Assembly (NCBI RefSeq): GCF_000425285.1
Contig: NZ_AUDD01000009.1
Coordinates: 61,514-125,513, forward strand
Origin: Acidipropionibacterium jensenii DSM 20535
GTDB lineage: Bacteria; Actinomycetota; Actinomycetes; Propionibacteriales; Propionibacteriaceae
Direction of reading: 5' to 3'
Length of the DNA: 64,000 nucleotides
Shown: piece after piece, positions 1 through 9,532 of the stretch
How the letters are laid out: each line of letters opens with the position of its first letter
Numbering within the stretch: position 1 is the first letter of the stretch
Notes under the pieces: model-generated
Database searches by the model: none
Told to the model about the DNA's origin: nothing
Seen by the model: the letters and a program-made list of their open reading frames with translations, nothing else
Translations under genes and position numbers: made by a program

Positions 1-120
1 GGCGCTGCACTCCTTCATCGAGGGCATGTGGGGACGTCGGCCCAGGATCAGCGCGTCGGCCAGCAGCAGCCCCACCATGACGACGATGGTGAGAATCCAG
101 ACATAGGGATGAATGTGCAC
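1..120 (-). CDS. TerC family membrane protein, N-terminal fragment
   Basis: Only the first 40 codons are inside the window; the gene runs off the left edge. The GTG start at 118-120 has GGAGG five bases upstream. The reading frame begins VHIHPYVWILTIVVMVGLL, then a hydrophobic segment and RRPHMPSMKEC, which matches the usual start of actinobacterial TerC/Alx-type proteins (His-Pro-x-Val-Trp followed by the first membrane helix). TerC proteins are multi-spanning membrane proteins linked to metal (manganese) export and tellurium resistance. The family call is by recognition of this short N-terminus only, so it is moderately sure. Confidence 0.65.
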   Translation of the reverse strand, partial: MHIHPYVWILTIVVMVGLLLADALILGRRPHMPSMKECSA

Positions 121-301
121 CCGGGCCTCCGAAGGCGTGCTGAGGGTCCGGAGGTCTCGTCCGTCCCGGCTCCCGGCATCACCCGGGCAACCGGAACTGC
201 GTGGCCGGATCGCGATGGCACGATCGTGGTGACGACCACAGCGTTCTCAGGAGTACTCCCCTCCAACCCGGCCGAGTCTTGCACCTGACGGCGGGGTCGC
301 G

Positions 302-2386
<2,085 letters not shown>

Positions 2387-2393
2387 GGGCCCA

Positions 2394-2399
2394 AGACTA
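2394..2399 (-). promoter_or_regulatory. Predicted -10 of a leaderless uvrB promoter
   Basis: TAGTCT on the minus strand, seven bases before the uvrB ATG, so transcription would begin at or near the start codon. No Shine-Dalgarno sequence is seen. No good -35 is seen. Confidence 0.4.
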
Positions 2400-2422
2400 G
2401 GCGGCGGGTGTGACAGTTCCGC

Positions 2423-3055
2423 TCAGCCGCGGTCGGTGCGACCCCTCAGGTCGAGCAACTGCTGCCAGACGCCGTCGACGATCCCGGGCAGCACGTCGAG
2501 CGGGCCCGAGGTGTCGATGACGATGTCGGCCACCGCCAGGCGCTGGCGCCGGTCGGCCTGGGCGGCCACCCGGGCCCTCGCGTGGGCCTCGGTGGTGCCG
2601 TCGCGGCGGACCGCGCGGCGCACCTGCTCGTCCGGATCGATGTCGGTGACGATGACGACGTCGAACCCCTCGGCCAGACCGGCCTCGACGAGCAGCGGCA
2701 GGTCGTGGACGACCACTCGCCCGGCGGCCGCGCCGGCCTCGATGCGGTCGGCCTCGGCCTCCACCAGAGGATGGATGATCCCCTCGAGGCGGCGTCGCCG
2801 GCCCGGGTCGGTGAAGACCAGACCGGCCAGCACGGCACGGTCCAGTGAGCCGTCGGCAGCCAGCACCTCGGGCCCGAAGGCGGCCACCACGGCGGCCAGT
2901 CCACCGCTTCCGGGATCGACCACCCGGTGGGAGAGCAGGTCGTAGTCGATGACCAGGGCGCCGTGCTCGGCGAGCAGTCGGCTGACGGTCGACTTGCCCG
3001 AGGCGATCCCACCGGTCAGTGCGATCCGGGGCCGGCGGTGCTGAGGGCTGTCCAT
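2423..3055 (-). CDS. coaE: Dephospho-CoA kinase
   Basis: 210 residues. Catalyses the last step of coenzyme A synthesis, ATP-dependent 3'-phosphorylation of dephospho-CoA. The P-loop GGIASGKS is at residues 15-22, followed by the CoaE-typical IDYDLLSHRVV (substrate-site Asp) and the lid-region GIIHPLV. Residues near the end (ADIVIDTSG) match the family C-terminus. A GAGGAT sequence 5 nt before the ATG supports the start. It lies between rpsA and uvrB, a common actinobacterial order, and is separated from rpsA by a strong hairpin. Confidence 0.96.
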   Translation of the reverse strand: MDSPQHRRPRIALTGGIASGKSTVSRLLAEHGALVIDYDLLSHRVVDPGSGGLAAVVAAFGPEVLAADGSLDRAVLAGLVFTDPGRRRRLEGIIHPLVEAEADRIEAGAAAGRVVVHDLPLLVEAGLAEGFDVVIVTDIDPDEQVRRAVRRDGTTEAHARARVAAQADRRQRLAVADIVIDTSGPLDVLPGIVDGVWQQLLDLRGRTDRG

Positions 3056-3077
3056 CTGGGATCCTCGTCGAAGTGGA

Positions 3078-3114
3078 GTGCGGGCCCCATCCGAGACTCG
3101 GATGGGGCCCGCAC
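3078..3114 (-). terminator. Terminator downstream of rpsA
   Basis: Perfect inverted repeat, two 18-nt arms (3078-3095 and 3097-3114) with one central base, so the real loop opens to about 3 nt. It sits 23 nt after the rpsA stop. No U-tract follows, as is common for intrinsic-type terminators in high-GC actinobacteria. Confidence 0.75.
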
Positions 3115-3137
3115 CAGGTGTGCTGTCGAACAGCCGA

Positions 3138-4640
3138 TCAGTTGCCGGTCAGCTTGTCGCGCAGGGCCTGCAGAGCCTCGTCGGAGGCCAGCGAACCCTC
3201 ACCGGGGGTCGGGGAGGAGTAGGACGCGGTGGACTCGCCGGAGACGGCGGCCTCCTGCTCGGCCTGCTCGGCCGCGATGACCTGCTTCTTGTGGGCCTCC
3301 CAGCGGGACTGGGCCTCGGCGTACTGCTGCTCCCAGGCCACTCGCTGCTCGTCGTAGCCGGCCTTCCACTCGTTGGTCTCCGGATCGAAGCCCTCGGGGT
3401 AGATGTAGTTGCCGTCCTCGTCGTAGGAGGCGGTCATGCCGTACAGCGACGGGTCGAACTCGTCGGAGTCGACGTCGACGCCCTCGTTGGCCTGCTTGAG
3501 GGACAGCGAGATACGGCGGCGGTCCAGATCGATGTCGATGATCTTGACCATGACGTCCTGGCCCACCGAGACGATCTGCTCGGGCAGGTCGACGTGGCGC
3601 TCAGCCAGCTCGGAGACGTGGACAAGGCCCTCGATGCCGTCCTCGACACGCACGAAGGCGCCGAACGGGACGAGCTTGGTGACCTTGCCGGGAACGATCT
3701 GGCCGATCTGGTGCAGACGGGCGAAGGCCTGCCACGGATCCTCCTGGGTCGCCTTGAGGGACAGCGAGACGCGCTCACGGTCCATGTCGACGTCCAGCAC
3801 CTCGACGGTGACCGGCTGGCCGACCTCGACGACCTCGCTCGGGTGGTCGATGTGCTTCCAGGACAGCTCGGAGACGTGGACCAGTCCGTCCACCCCGCCG
3901 AGATCGACGAAGGCACCGAAGTTGACGATCGAGGAGACGACGCCCTTGCGGATCTGCCCCTTCTGCAGCTGCTGCAGGAAGTTGTGACGGACCTCGGACT
4001 GGGTCTGCTCGAGCCAGGCGCGACGCGACAGGACCACATTGTTGCGGTTCTTGTCGAGCTCGATGATCTTGGCCTCGATCTCCTGGCCGACATAGGGCTG
4101 GAGGTCGCGGACCCGTCGCATCTCCACGAGGGAGGCCGGCAGGAAGCCGCGCAGGCCGATGTCGACGATCAGGCCGCCCTTGACAACCTCGATCACGGTG
4201 CCGTTGACGACCCCGTCCTCATCCTTGATCTTCTCGATCGTGCCCCAGGCGCGCTCGTACTGGGCGCGCTTCTTCGACAGGATCAGTCGACCCTCCTTGT
4301 CCTCCTTCTGCTGGACAAGAGCCTCGATCTCATCGCCGACGTGGACGACCTCGAAGGGGTCGACGTCGTGCTTGATGGAGAGTTCCTTGGAGGGGATGAC
4401 ACCTTCGGTCTTGTAACCGATGTCGAGGAGAACCTCGTCCCTGTCGACCTTGACGACGGTGCCGGTGACGATGTCACCGTCGTTGAAGTACTTGATGGTG
4501 GCGTCCACGGCGGCCATGAAGGCCTCGGGGCTGCCCAGGTCGTCAACGGTGACCGAGTCAGTTCCGGTCGCGGTGGCGGCAGTCTGCTGGTCGCCGGCGG
4601 CGACCGTGTTCGAGGTGGAGGCCTCAGTGGGGGAGGTCAT
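3138..4640 (-). CDS. rpsA: 30S ribosomal protein S1
   Basis: 500 residues from the ATG at 4638-4640, which has CGGAG about 9 nt upstream; the open frame continues upstream but that part has no S1 homology. Four S1 RNA-binding domains are visible, beginning at GDIVTGTVVKVDRDEVLLDI, GVVNGTVIEVVKGGLIVDIG, GQIRKGVVSSIVNFGAFVDL and GQIVPGKVTKLVPFGAFVRV, as expected for actinobacterial S1 (four rather than six domains). The acidic, Tyr-rich C-terminal tail is typical of the clade. S1 binds mRNA on the small subunit; in actinobacteria many mRNAs are leaderless and less dependent on it. Confidence 0.97.
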   Translation of the reverse strand: MTSPTEASTSNTVAAGDQQTAATATGTDSVTVDDLGSPEAFMAAVDATIKYFNDGDIVTGTVVKVDRDEVLLDIGYKTEGVIPSKELSIKHDVDPFEVVHVGDEIEALVQQKEDKEGRLILSKKRAQYERAWGTIEKIKDEDGVVNGTVIEVVKGGLIVDIGLRGFLPASLVEMRRVRDLQPYVGQEIEAKIIELDKNRNNVVLSRRAWLEQTQSEVRHNFLQQLQKGQIRKGVVSSIVNFGAFVDLGGVDGLVHVSELSWKHIDHPSEVVEVGQPVTVEVLDVDMDRERVSLSLKATQEDPWQAFARLHQIGQIVPGKVTKLVPFGAFVRVEDGIEGLVHVSELAERHVDLPEQIVSVGQDVMVKIIDIDLDRRRISLSLKQANEGVDVDSDEFDPSLYGMTASYDEDGNYIYPEGFDPETNEWKAGYDEQRVAWEQQYAEAQSRWEAHKKQVIAAEQAEQEAAVSGESTASYSSPTPGEGSLASDEALQALRDKLTGN

Positions 4641-4781
4641 GTAGTAGGGCTCCGATTGGTTGATGTGCGGTCCAAGCACCATGGCCCCCGCCACTGTCCA
4701 CGTGCCGACCGGCGGCCGGGCGTGGCTCCAGCGAACGCGTCCTGCTACGTCCGAGGCCGCGCAGGCCACAATGCCCTCCCC

Positions 4782-4811
4782 ACAGTACGCTGTGCGCCAA
4801 GCCTCCGGCAA
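4782..4811 (-). promoter_or_regulatory. Predicted rpsA promoter
   Basis: Minus strand TTGCCG (4806-4811), 18-nt spacer, TACTGT (4782-4787). This gives a 5' untranslated region of about 135 nt before the rpsA ATG. Prediction by motif only. Confidence 0.4.
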
Positions 4812-4866
4812 ACCCCGGGGCACTTTTCCCGACAGGAGGGTGTCGTCGGTTCCGGATGGCTCTGCG

Positions 4867-4872
4867 TAGAGT
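4867..4872 (+). promoter_or_regulatory. Possible -10 element of the sortase gene
   Basis: TAGAGT about 44 nt before the ATG of the sortase gene; no convincing -35. Low-confidence motif call. Confidence 0.25.
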
Positions 4873-4915
4873 GCATCCGGCAGTACGACCGGCGAGGCCA
4901 GGAGGCCCGACCCCC

Positions 4916-5671
4916 ATGAACTCCGACCCAGTGAACCCCGACCCTGTGACCGCTGATCCAGGGAACCACGATGCACCCGGCCCGTCCCGGCGGCGCACAC
5001 CGGGCCTGATCATCGGAGTCGCGGTGGTCGTCGTCCTGGTCGTCCTGGCGGGAGTCCTGGTCTGGTCCCAGGCCAGCAGTGGCTCCTCATCGACCCCCTC
5101 GCCCGCCACGACCCCTTCGCTCGCGGGCGGCTCGACCGGGGCCGCCGCCCCGGCGTCCTCCCACGCCGTCCCGGCCGGCTGCAGCACCGATCCCTCACCG
5201 ATCGTGCCGGTCTCGATGCAGATCGACCGGATGGGGGTCCGCACGAATGTGCTGTCCCTGGGACTGGACGCCGACAATGCCGCCGCCGCACCTCCCAAGG
5301 ACGAGCCGAGCACCGCCGCCTGGTACAACAAGGGGCCGCGGCCGGGGTCGGCGCGCGGCAAGGTGGTCCTCACCATCCACACGTACCACCGGGGCGGAGC
5401 CCTGGGCAATGCCCTCCACGACCCGGGCACCGGGCTGCGCAAGGGCGACATCATCAGGCTCACGAGTGCGTCGGGAAGCACCGTCTGCTACCGCTACGAC
5501 CGCAGCCTCAAGGTCGCCGTCAAGGACTACGACCCGGACTCCACCATTCTCTACGACACCGCCGGCAGGCCGATGGTGGCCATCGTCATCTGCTGGGACT
5601 ACGACGCCGCCAGGGCCGACTGGGACTCCCGGGTGATCTACTACGCCAGTCAGCTCCCGGACTCCCACTGA
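4916..5671 (+). CDS. Class F-like sortase (membrane-anchored transpeptidase)
   Basis: 251 residues from the ATG at 4916, which has AGGAGG upstream. A short Pro-rich cytoplasmic tail, one membrane helix (about 29-50), a Ser/Thr/Pro/Ala linker (50-95) and a C-terminal sortase fold. Candidate catalytic residues: His155 or His158 in VLTIHTYH, Cys226 in VAIVICWDYD and Arg239 in WDSRVIYY. Class F sortases of actinobacteria are small, often orphan, enzymes with poorly known substrates. It stands alone, divergent from rpsA; no LPXTG-type substrate is encoded in the window. Confidence 0.8.
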   Translation: MNSDPVNPDPVTADPGNHDAPGPSRRRTPGLIIGVAVVVVLVVLAGVLVWSQASSGSSSTPSPATTPSLAGGSTGAAAPASSHAVPAGCSTDPSPIVPVSMQIDRMGVRTNVLSLGLDADNAAAAPPKDEPSTAAWYNKGPRPGSARGKVVLTIHTYHRGGALGNALHDPGTGLRKGDIIRLTSASGSTVCYRYDRSLKVAVKDYDPDSTILYDTAGRPMVAIVICWDYDAARADWDSRVIYYASQLPDSH

Positions 5672-5780
5672 CCCCCGATCCCGGGCCCCGGATGTCGCTC
5701 CCAGTCAGACCCGAGTTCTCCGCCGATTTCCGGTTGTCCGCACTGCCGTAATTACAGCCTGGTCGGACCATGTCGCGGTT

Positions 5781-5786
5781 TAGGCT
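5781..5786 (+). promoter_or_regulatory. Predicted -10 of a leaderless promoter for the lactate dehydrogenase gene
   Basis: TAGGCT followed by GACGCC and then the ATG. The same arrangement, with one base changed, precedes the polyprenyl synthase gene at 62590. No Shine-Dalgarno sequence precedes the ATG. Confidence 0.5.
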
Positions 5787-5792
5787 GACGCC

Positions 5793-8639
5793 ATGCTTCG
5801 CAGCGAACACTCCCCCATGCCCGCAGACCTCGTCGCAGAGTTGCGACACACTCTCGGGCAGGCCGCCGTCACTCAGGACAACCTGGACCTCGCGGCCGTC
5901 TCCGTCGACGCCTCCCACTACCTGCTCACCCCGGGAGCCCTGGTACGAGCCACCTCGGTGTCCGACGTCGCCAAGTCGATGGCAGCGGCCAAGCGCCACA
6001 AGGTCTCCCTCAACTTCCGCTCCGGCGGCACCAGCCTGTCGGGTCAGGGCCTCACCCGCGGCCTCATGATCGACACCCGCCGGGCCTTCCGGGGCATCCA
6101 GGTGCTGGACAACGGCGAGCGCGTCCGCGTGCAGCCCGGAGCCACCGTCACCGCCGTCAACACGGTGCTCGGTCGGCTCAACCGCAAGCTGGGTCCCGAC
6201 CCGGCCTCCTCGGTCGCCTGCACCCTCGGCGGTGTGATCGCCGACAACTCATCCGGCATGAGCTGCGGCACCGTCGCCAACACCTACCGGACCCTCGAGT
6301 CGATGGTCTTCGTCCTCACCAGCGGCACCGTCGTCGACACCGGCGACCCCGACTGCGAGGACAAGCTGGCCAGCGCCGAGCCCGAACTCGTCGAGAACCT
6401 GCTCGCGATGCGCGACCTGTGTCGCCGTGACGACCTGGCCGCGGAGATCCGCCACCAGTTCTCCATGAAGAACACGATGGGCTACGGGATCAACTCCTTC
6501 CTGGACTACGACACCCCCGCGCAGATCCTCTGCCACCTGATGATCGGGTCGGAGGGCACCCTGGGCTTCATCGCCTCCGCGGTGCTGCGGACGATGCCGA
6601 TCATGCCGCAGATCTCCACCGCTCTGCTGCACTTCCCGACCCTCGACGCCGCCGCGAAGGCGCTGCCCGACCTGGTGGCCTCCGGGGTCAACGTCACCGA
6701 GCTGATGGACTCCGCCTCCCTGGAGCTGGGCCGTCAGGATCCCCGCGACGGACACGTCATCCCGGCGCGTCCGGGCGAGGCCGCCGACGCCGCCCTGCTG
6801 GTCGAGTACCACTGCCCCGACGCCCAGTCGCGTCACGAGGCCGAGGAGCGCGGCAATGCCGTGATCGCCGGCCTGGACCTGGTCAACAAGCCGGTCTTCA
6901 CCGACGACCAGGCGGTCCGCGGACCGATCTGGAACATCCGCAACGGCCTCTACGCCAAGGTGGCCGGAACCCGGCCCTCCGGACAGACCGCCCTGCTGGA
7001 GGACATCGCGGTGCCGGTGGCCTCGCTGGCCGGGGTGTGCGGCAACCTGCAGGGTCTGTTCAGCGAGCACGGCTACCCGGACTCGATCATCTTCGGCCAC
7101 GCCAAGGACGGCAACATCCACTTCCTGGTGCTGGAGGACTTCCGCCAGAAGCAGGGTCTGGACCGCTACGAGGAGTTCACCGAGGGCATGGTGGGACTCG
7201 TCCTGGAGGCCCACGGCACCCTCAAGGCCGAGCACGGCACCGGCCGGATCATGGCCCCCTTCGTCGAGCGCCAGTACGGCCCCGACCTCTACGGGGTGAT
7301 GAAGCAGCTGAAGAACTCGCTGGATCCCGACGGCATCCTCAACTCGGGCACCATCATCACCGGTGACAAGGACATCCACCTCAAGGACATCAAGCTCACC
7401 CCGACCGTCCAGGAGGAGGTCGACCGCTGCGTCGAGTGCGGCTACTGCGAGCCGGTCTGCCCCAGCCGCGACCTCACCCTGACCCCCCGCCAGCGGATCG
7501 TCATCCAGCGCGCCATCGCCCAGGCCAAGGCCGACGGCAACACGGAGCTGGAGGCCGAGCTGCGCGCCAGCGAGGAGTACAAGGTCATCCAGACCTGTGC
7601 GGTCGACGGCATGTGCCAGACCACCTGCCCGCTGCACATCAACACCGGCGACCTGGTCCGCCGGCTGCGCGGCGAGGAGAACCCGGCTGCCTGGCAGCTC
7701 GGCTGGTCGGCGGTCGGCAAGGCCTGGAACCCCTTCGTGACGGTCGCCAGTGCGGCGATGTCGGTGACCCACCCGATTCCCGCCAAGGCGACCAATGTGG
7801 TGACCAAGGCGGCCCGGGCGGTGCTCGGCTCCGACCGGATCCCGATGGTCTCCGACGAGCTGCCGGTCGGCGGCAAGCGCCGGGTTCCCGGCCACCGCAG
7901 CGGAATGGCCGGTCGCCCCGAGGTCGTCTACATGCCGGCCTGCGTCAACACCATGTTCGGCTCTGCGGTCCCCCAGGAGGAGACCATGCAGTTCGCCGTC
8001 CTCAGCCTGCTCACCGCGGCCGGAGTCGGCGTCACGGTGCCCAAGGGGATCAACTCGATCTGCTGCGGCACGCCGTGGAAGTCCAAGGGGATGACCAAGG
8101 GCTACGCCTCGATGCGCGCCCGGGTGGTCGACGTGATGCGCCGGGCCACCCATGACGGCGAGCTCGTGGTGCTCTCCGACGCGGTGAGCTGCTCGGAGGG
8201 ATTCGTCCACGAACTCGAGTACGAGGGCGTCACCAACATCAAGGTGGTCGACGCCGTCCAGTACATCGCCGATGAGCTGCTGCCCTCCCTGCCGCCGCTG
8301 CCGAAGGTGGCCTCGGCCGCCCTCCACCCGACCTGCTCGTCGACCCGGATGGGCTGGAACGACTCCATCCGCAAGTGCGCCGAGGCGATCGCCGATGAGG
8401 TCTACGTCGCCAACAACTGGGGATGCTGTGGCTTCGCCGGTGACCGTGGGATGCTCCACCCCGAGCTGACCGCATCGGCCACCGCGCGGGAGGCCGCCGA
8501 GCTGGAGCGTCGTCACTTCGACTACTACCTGTCGGCCAACCGCACCTGTGAGCTCGGCATGGAGCGGGCCACCGGCAAGCCGTGGCGCCACGTGCTCAAT
8601 GTGCTCGCCGAGCGGATGGTCGAGTTCGCCCCGGCATGA
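5793..8639 (+). CDS. FAD-binding and Fe-S D-lactate dehydrogenase-type protein
   Basis: 948 residues. The N-terminal half is a VAO/PCMH-type FAD domain (RSGGTSLSGQG near 75; TLGGVIADNSSGMSCG near 145) with a FAD-oxidase C domain containing GHAKDGNIHF. It is followed by a ferredoxin-like module (CVECGYCEPVCPS near 546, CAVDGMCQTTCP near 604) and two cysteine-rich CCG-type domains (SICCGTPWK near 755, WGCCGFAGD near 877). This is the layout of membrane-associated D-lactate or 2-hydroxyacid dehydrogenases that pass electrons to quinone (YdiJ/Dld-like). Lactate is a main carbon source of propionibacteria, which fits, but the substrate cannot be proved from sequence. Ends at a very strong hairpin. 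Confidence 0.88.
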   Translation: MLRSEHSPMPADLVAELRHTLGQAAVTQDNLDLAAVSVDASHYLLTPGALVRATSVSDVAKSMAAAKRHKVSLNFRSGGTSLSGQGLTRGLMIDTRRAFRGIQVLDNGERVRVQPGATVTAVNTVLGRLNRKLGPDPASSVACTLGGVIADNSSGMSCGTVANTYRTLESMVFVLTSGTVVDTGDPDCEDKLASAEPELVENLLAMRDLCRRDDLAAEIRHQFSMKNTMGYGINSFLDYDTPAQILCHLMIGSEGTLGFIASAVLRTMPIMPQISTALLHFPTLDAAAKALPDLVASGVNVTELMDSASLELGRQDPRDGHVIPARPGEAADAALLVEYHCPDAQSRHEAEERGNAVIAGLDLVNKPVFTDDQAVRGPIWNIRNGLYAKVAGTRPSGQTALLEDIAVPVASLAGVCGNLQGLFSEHGYPDSIIFGHAKDGNIHFLVLEDFRQKQGLDRYEEFTEGMVGLVLEAHGTLKAEHGTGRIMAPFVERQYGPDLYGVMKQLKNSLDPDGILNSGTIITGDKDIHLKDIKLTPTVQEEVDRCVECGYCEPVCPSRDLTLTPRQRIVIQRAIAQAKADGNTELEAELRASEEYKVIQTCAVDGMCQTTCPLHINTGDLVRRLRGEENPAAWQLGWSAVGKAWNPFVTVASAAMSVTHPIPAKATNVVTKAARAVLGSDRIPMVSDELPVGGKRRVPGHRSGMAGRPEVVYMPACVNTMFGSAVPQEETMQFAVLSLLTAAGVGVTVPKGINSICCGTPWKSKGMTKGYASMRARVVDVMRRATHDGELVVLSDAVSCSEGFVHELEYEGVTNIKVVDAVQYIADELLPSLPPLPKVASAALHPTCSSTRMGWNDSIRKCAEAIADEVYVANNWGCCGFAGDRGMLHPELTASATAREAAELERRHFDYYLSANRTCELGMERATGKPWRHVLNVLAERMVEFAPA

Positions 8640-8680
8640 TCGACAGGGTGCTGATCAGCACGGTCTGATGGCACCGGTCC

Positions 8681-8726
8681 AGACGCCGATGGCGGCAGCG
8701 AGATCTCGCTGCCGCCATCGGCGTCT
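8681..8726 (+). terminator. Terminator after the lactate dehydrogenase gene
   Basis: Perfect 46-bp inverted repeat, two 23-nt arms meeting at 8703/8704 (core AGATCT). It begins 41 nt after the stop codon and is followed by TGTGTGTG rather than a clean U-tract. Confidence 0.75.
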
Positions 8727-8755
8727 GTGTGTGCCTGCTGCCGTTCCGGGGTTCA

Positions 8756-8791
8756 GGTTCACACCGTTCCCGGGGTTCACACCGTTCCCGG
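8756..8791. repeat. 18-bp tandem duplication
   Basis: GGTTCACACCGTTCCCGG occurs twice head to tail (8756-8773 and 8774-8791). It is followed to about 8840 by imperfect 16-17-bp GAGC/TCCCGGGG repeats. Non-coding, between two converging genes; no function visible. Confidence 0.7.
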
Positions 8792-8859
8792 GGAGCGAGC
8801 CTCCCGGGGAGCGATCCTCCTCGGGGACGAGCCTCCCGGATCCCACTGCAGGGACGGGT

Positions 8860-9489
8860 TCAGCTGCTGTGGGTGAGGGCGAGGATGCCACCCAGACCGA
8901 CCATCAGCACCCCGCCGCCGGCGGCCAGGTCCTGCTGTCTTCTGGGGGAACGGGCGAACCAGGCCCGGGCGGTGCCCGAGGCCAGCGCCCACAGGCAGTC
9001 GGCCGTCATCGCCAGAATCCAGAAGATCACCGCGAAGATCGCCATCTGCAGGGGCACCGGTCCGGCACCGCGCACCACGAACTGCGGGAACAGGGCGGTG
9101 CAGATGGCCAGCGTCTTCGGGTTGGTGACCCCTACCACGAAGGACTTGCCGAACAGCGCCCGCATCTCCCCCGGCGCTCCGACGTCGCCGTCACCACCGG
9201 CCCTGCGGTGCCGGATGGTCTGGACACCGAGGTAGATGAGATACCCGGCCCCGACGAACTTGATGACCCAGTAGGCGGTCTCAGAGGCCGCCATCAGCGG
9301 GCCGACGCCGAAGGCCACAGCCAGGGCCAGCACCAGCAGTCCGAGGTCGGTGCCCAGCACGGTGAGCAGCCCGGCCCGGCGGCCGTGGGCGATGGAGCGT
9401 CCGACGATGAACAGCACGCTCGGGCCCGGGATCCAGGACAGCAGGGCAGCAGCGGCGATGTAGGCCAGAAGAGAACCAGCGGGAATCAT
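8860..9489 (-). CDS. LysE/RhtB family amino acid exporter
   Basis: 209 residues, the family's usual length. Hydrophobic throughout with about six membrane segments and the LysE signature near the N-terminus (WIPGPSVLFIVGRSIAHG, giving the G-P-x-x-x-x-x-x-x-x-x-x-G pattern), plus VTNPKTLAI in the middle. Members export amino acids or small metabolites; the substrate cannot be read from sequence. A TACTGT hexamer sits 6 nt before the ATG, suggesting a leaderless mRNA. polA ends 43 nt upstream on the same strand but the own promoter makes it a separate unit. Confidence 0.9.
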   Translation of the reverse strand: MIPAGSLLAYIAAAALLSWIPGPSVLFIVGRSIAHGRRAGLLTVLGTDLGLLVLALAVAFGVGPLMAASETAYWVIKFVGAGYLIYLGVQTIRHRRAGGDGDVGAPGEMRALFGKSFVVGVTNPKTLAICTALFPQFVVRGAGPVPLQMAIFAVIFWILAMTADCLWALASGTARAWFARSPRRQQDLAAGGGVLMVGLGGILALTHSS

Positions 9490-9495
9490 GTCCCG

Positions 9496-9501
9496 ACAGT
9501 A
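9496..9501 (-). promoter_or_regulatory. Predicted -10 of a leaderless LysE-gene promoter
   Basis: TACTGT on the minus strand, six bases before the ATG. It falls in the 43-nt gap after polA. Confidence 0.4.
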
Positions 9502-9532
9502 GAAGCGCTGTGTTTCAGTTCGGCGCTGCTGG

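Noticed and set aside
28..288. Two small overlapping frames at the left edge
   Set aside because: Neither shows homology; the real signal there is the TerC start on the minus strand, with a Shine-Dalgarno sequence.
4641..5000. 120-residue N-terminal extension of ribosomal protein S1
   Set aside because: The ATG at 4640 has a good ribosome site and the S1 family begins there; the upstream part looks like non-coding leader and holds the promoter.
6249..8591. 780-codon open frame opposite the lactate dehydrogenase gene
   Set aside because: Shadow frame with His/Gly/Arg-rich composition and no motif.
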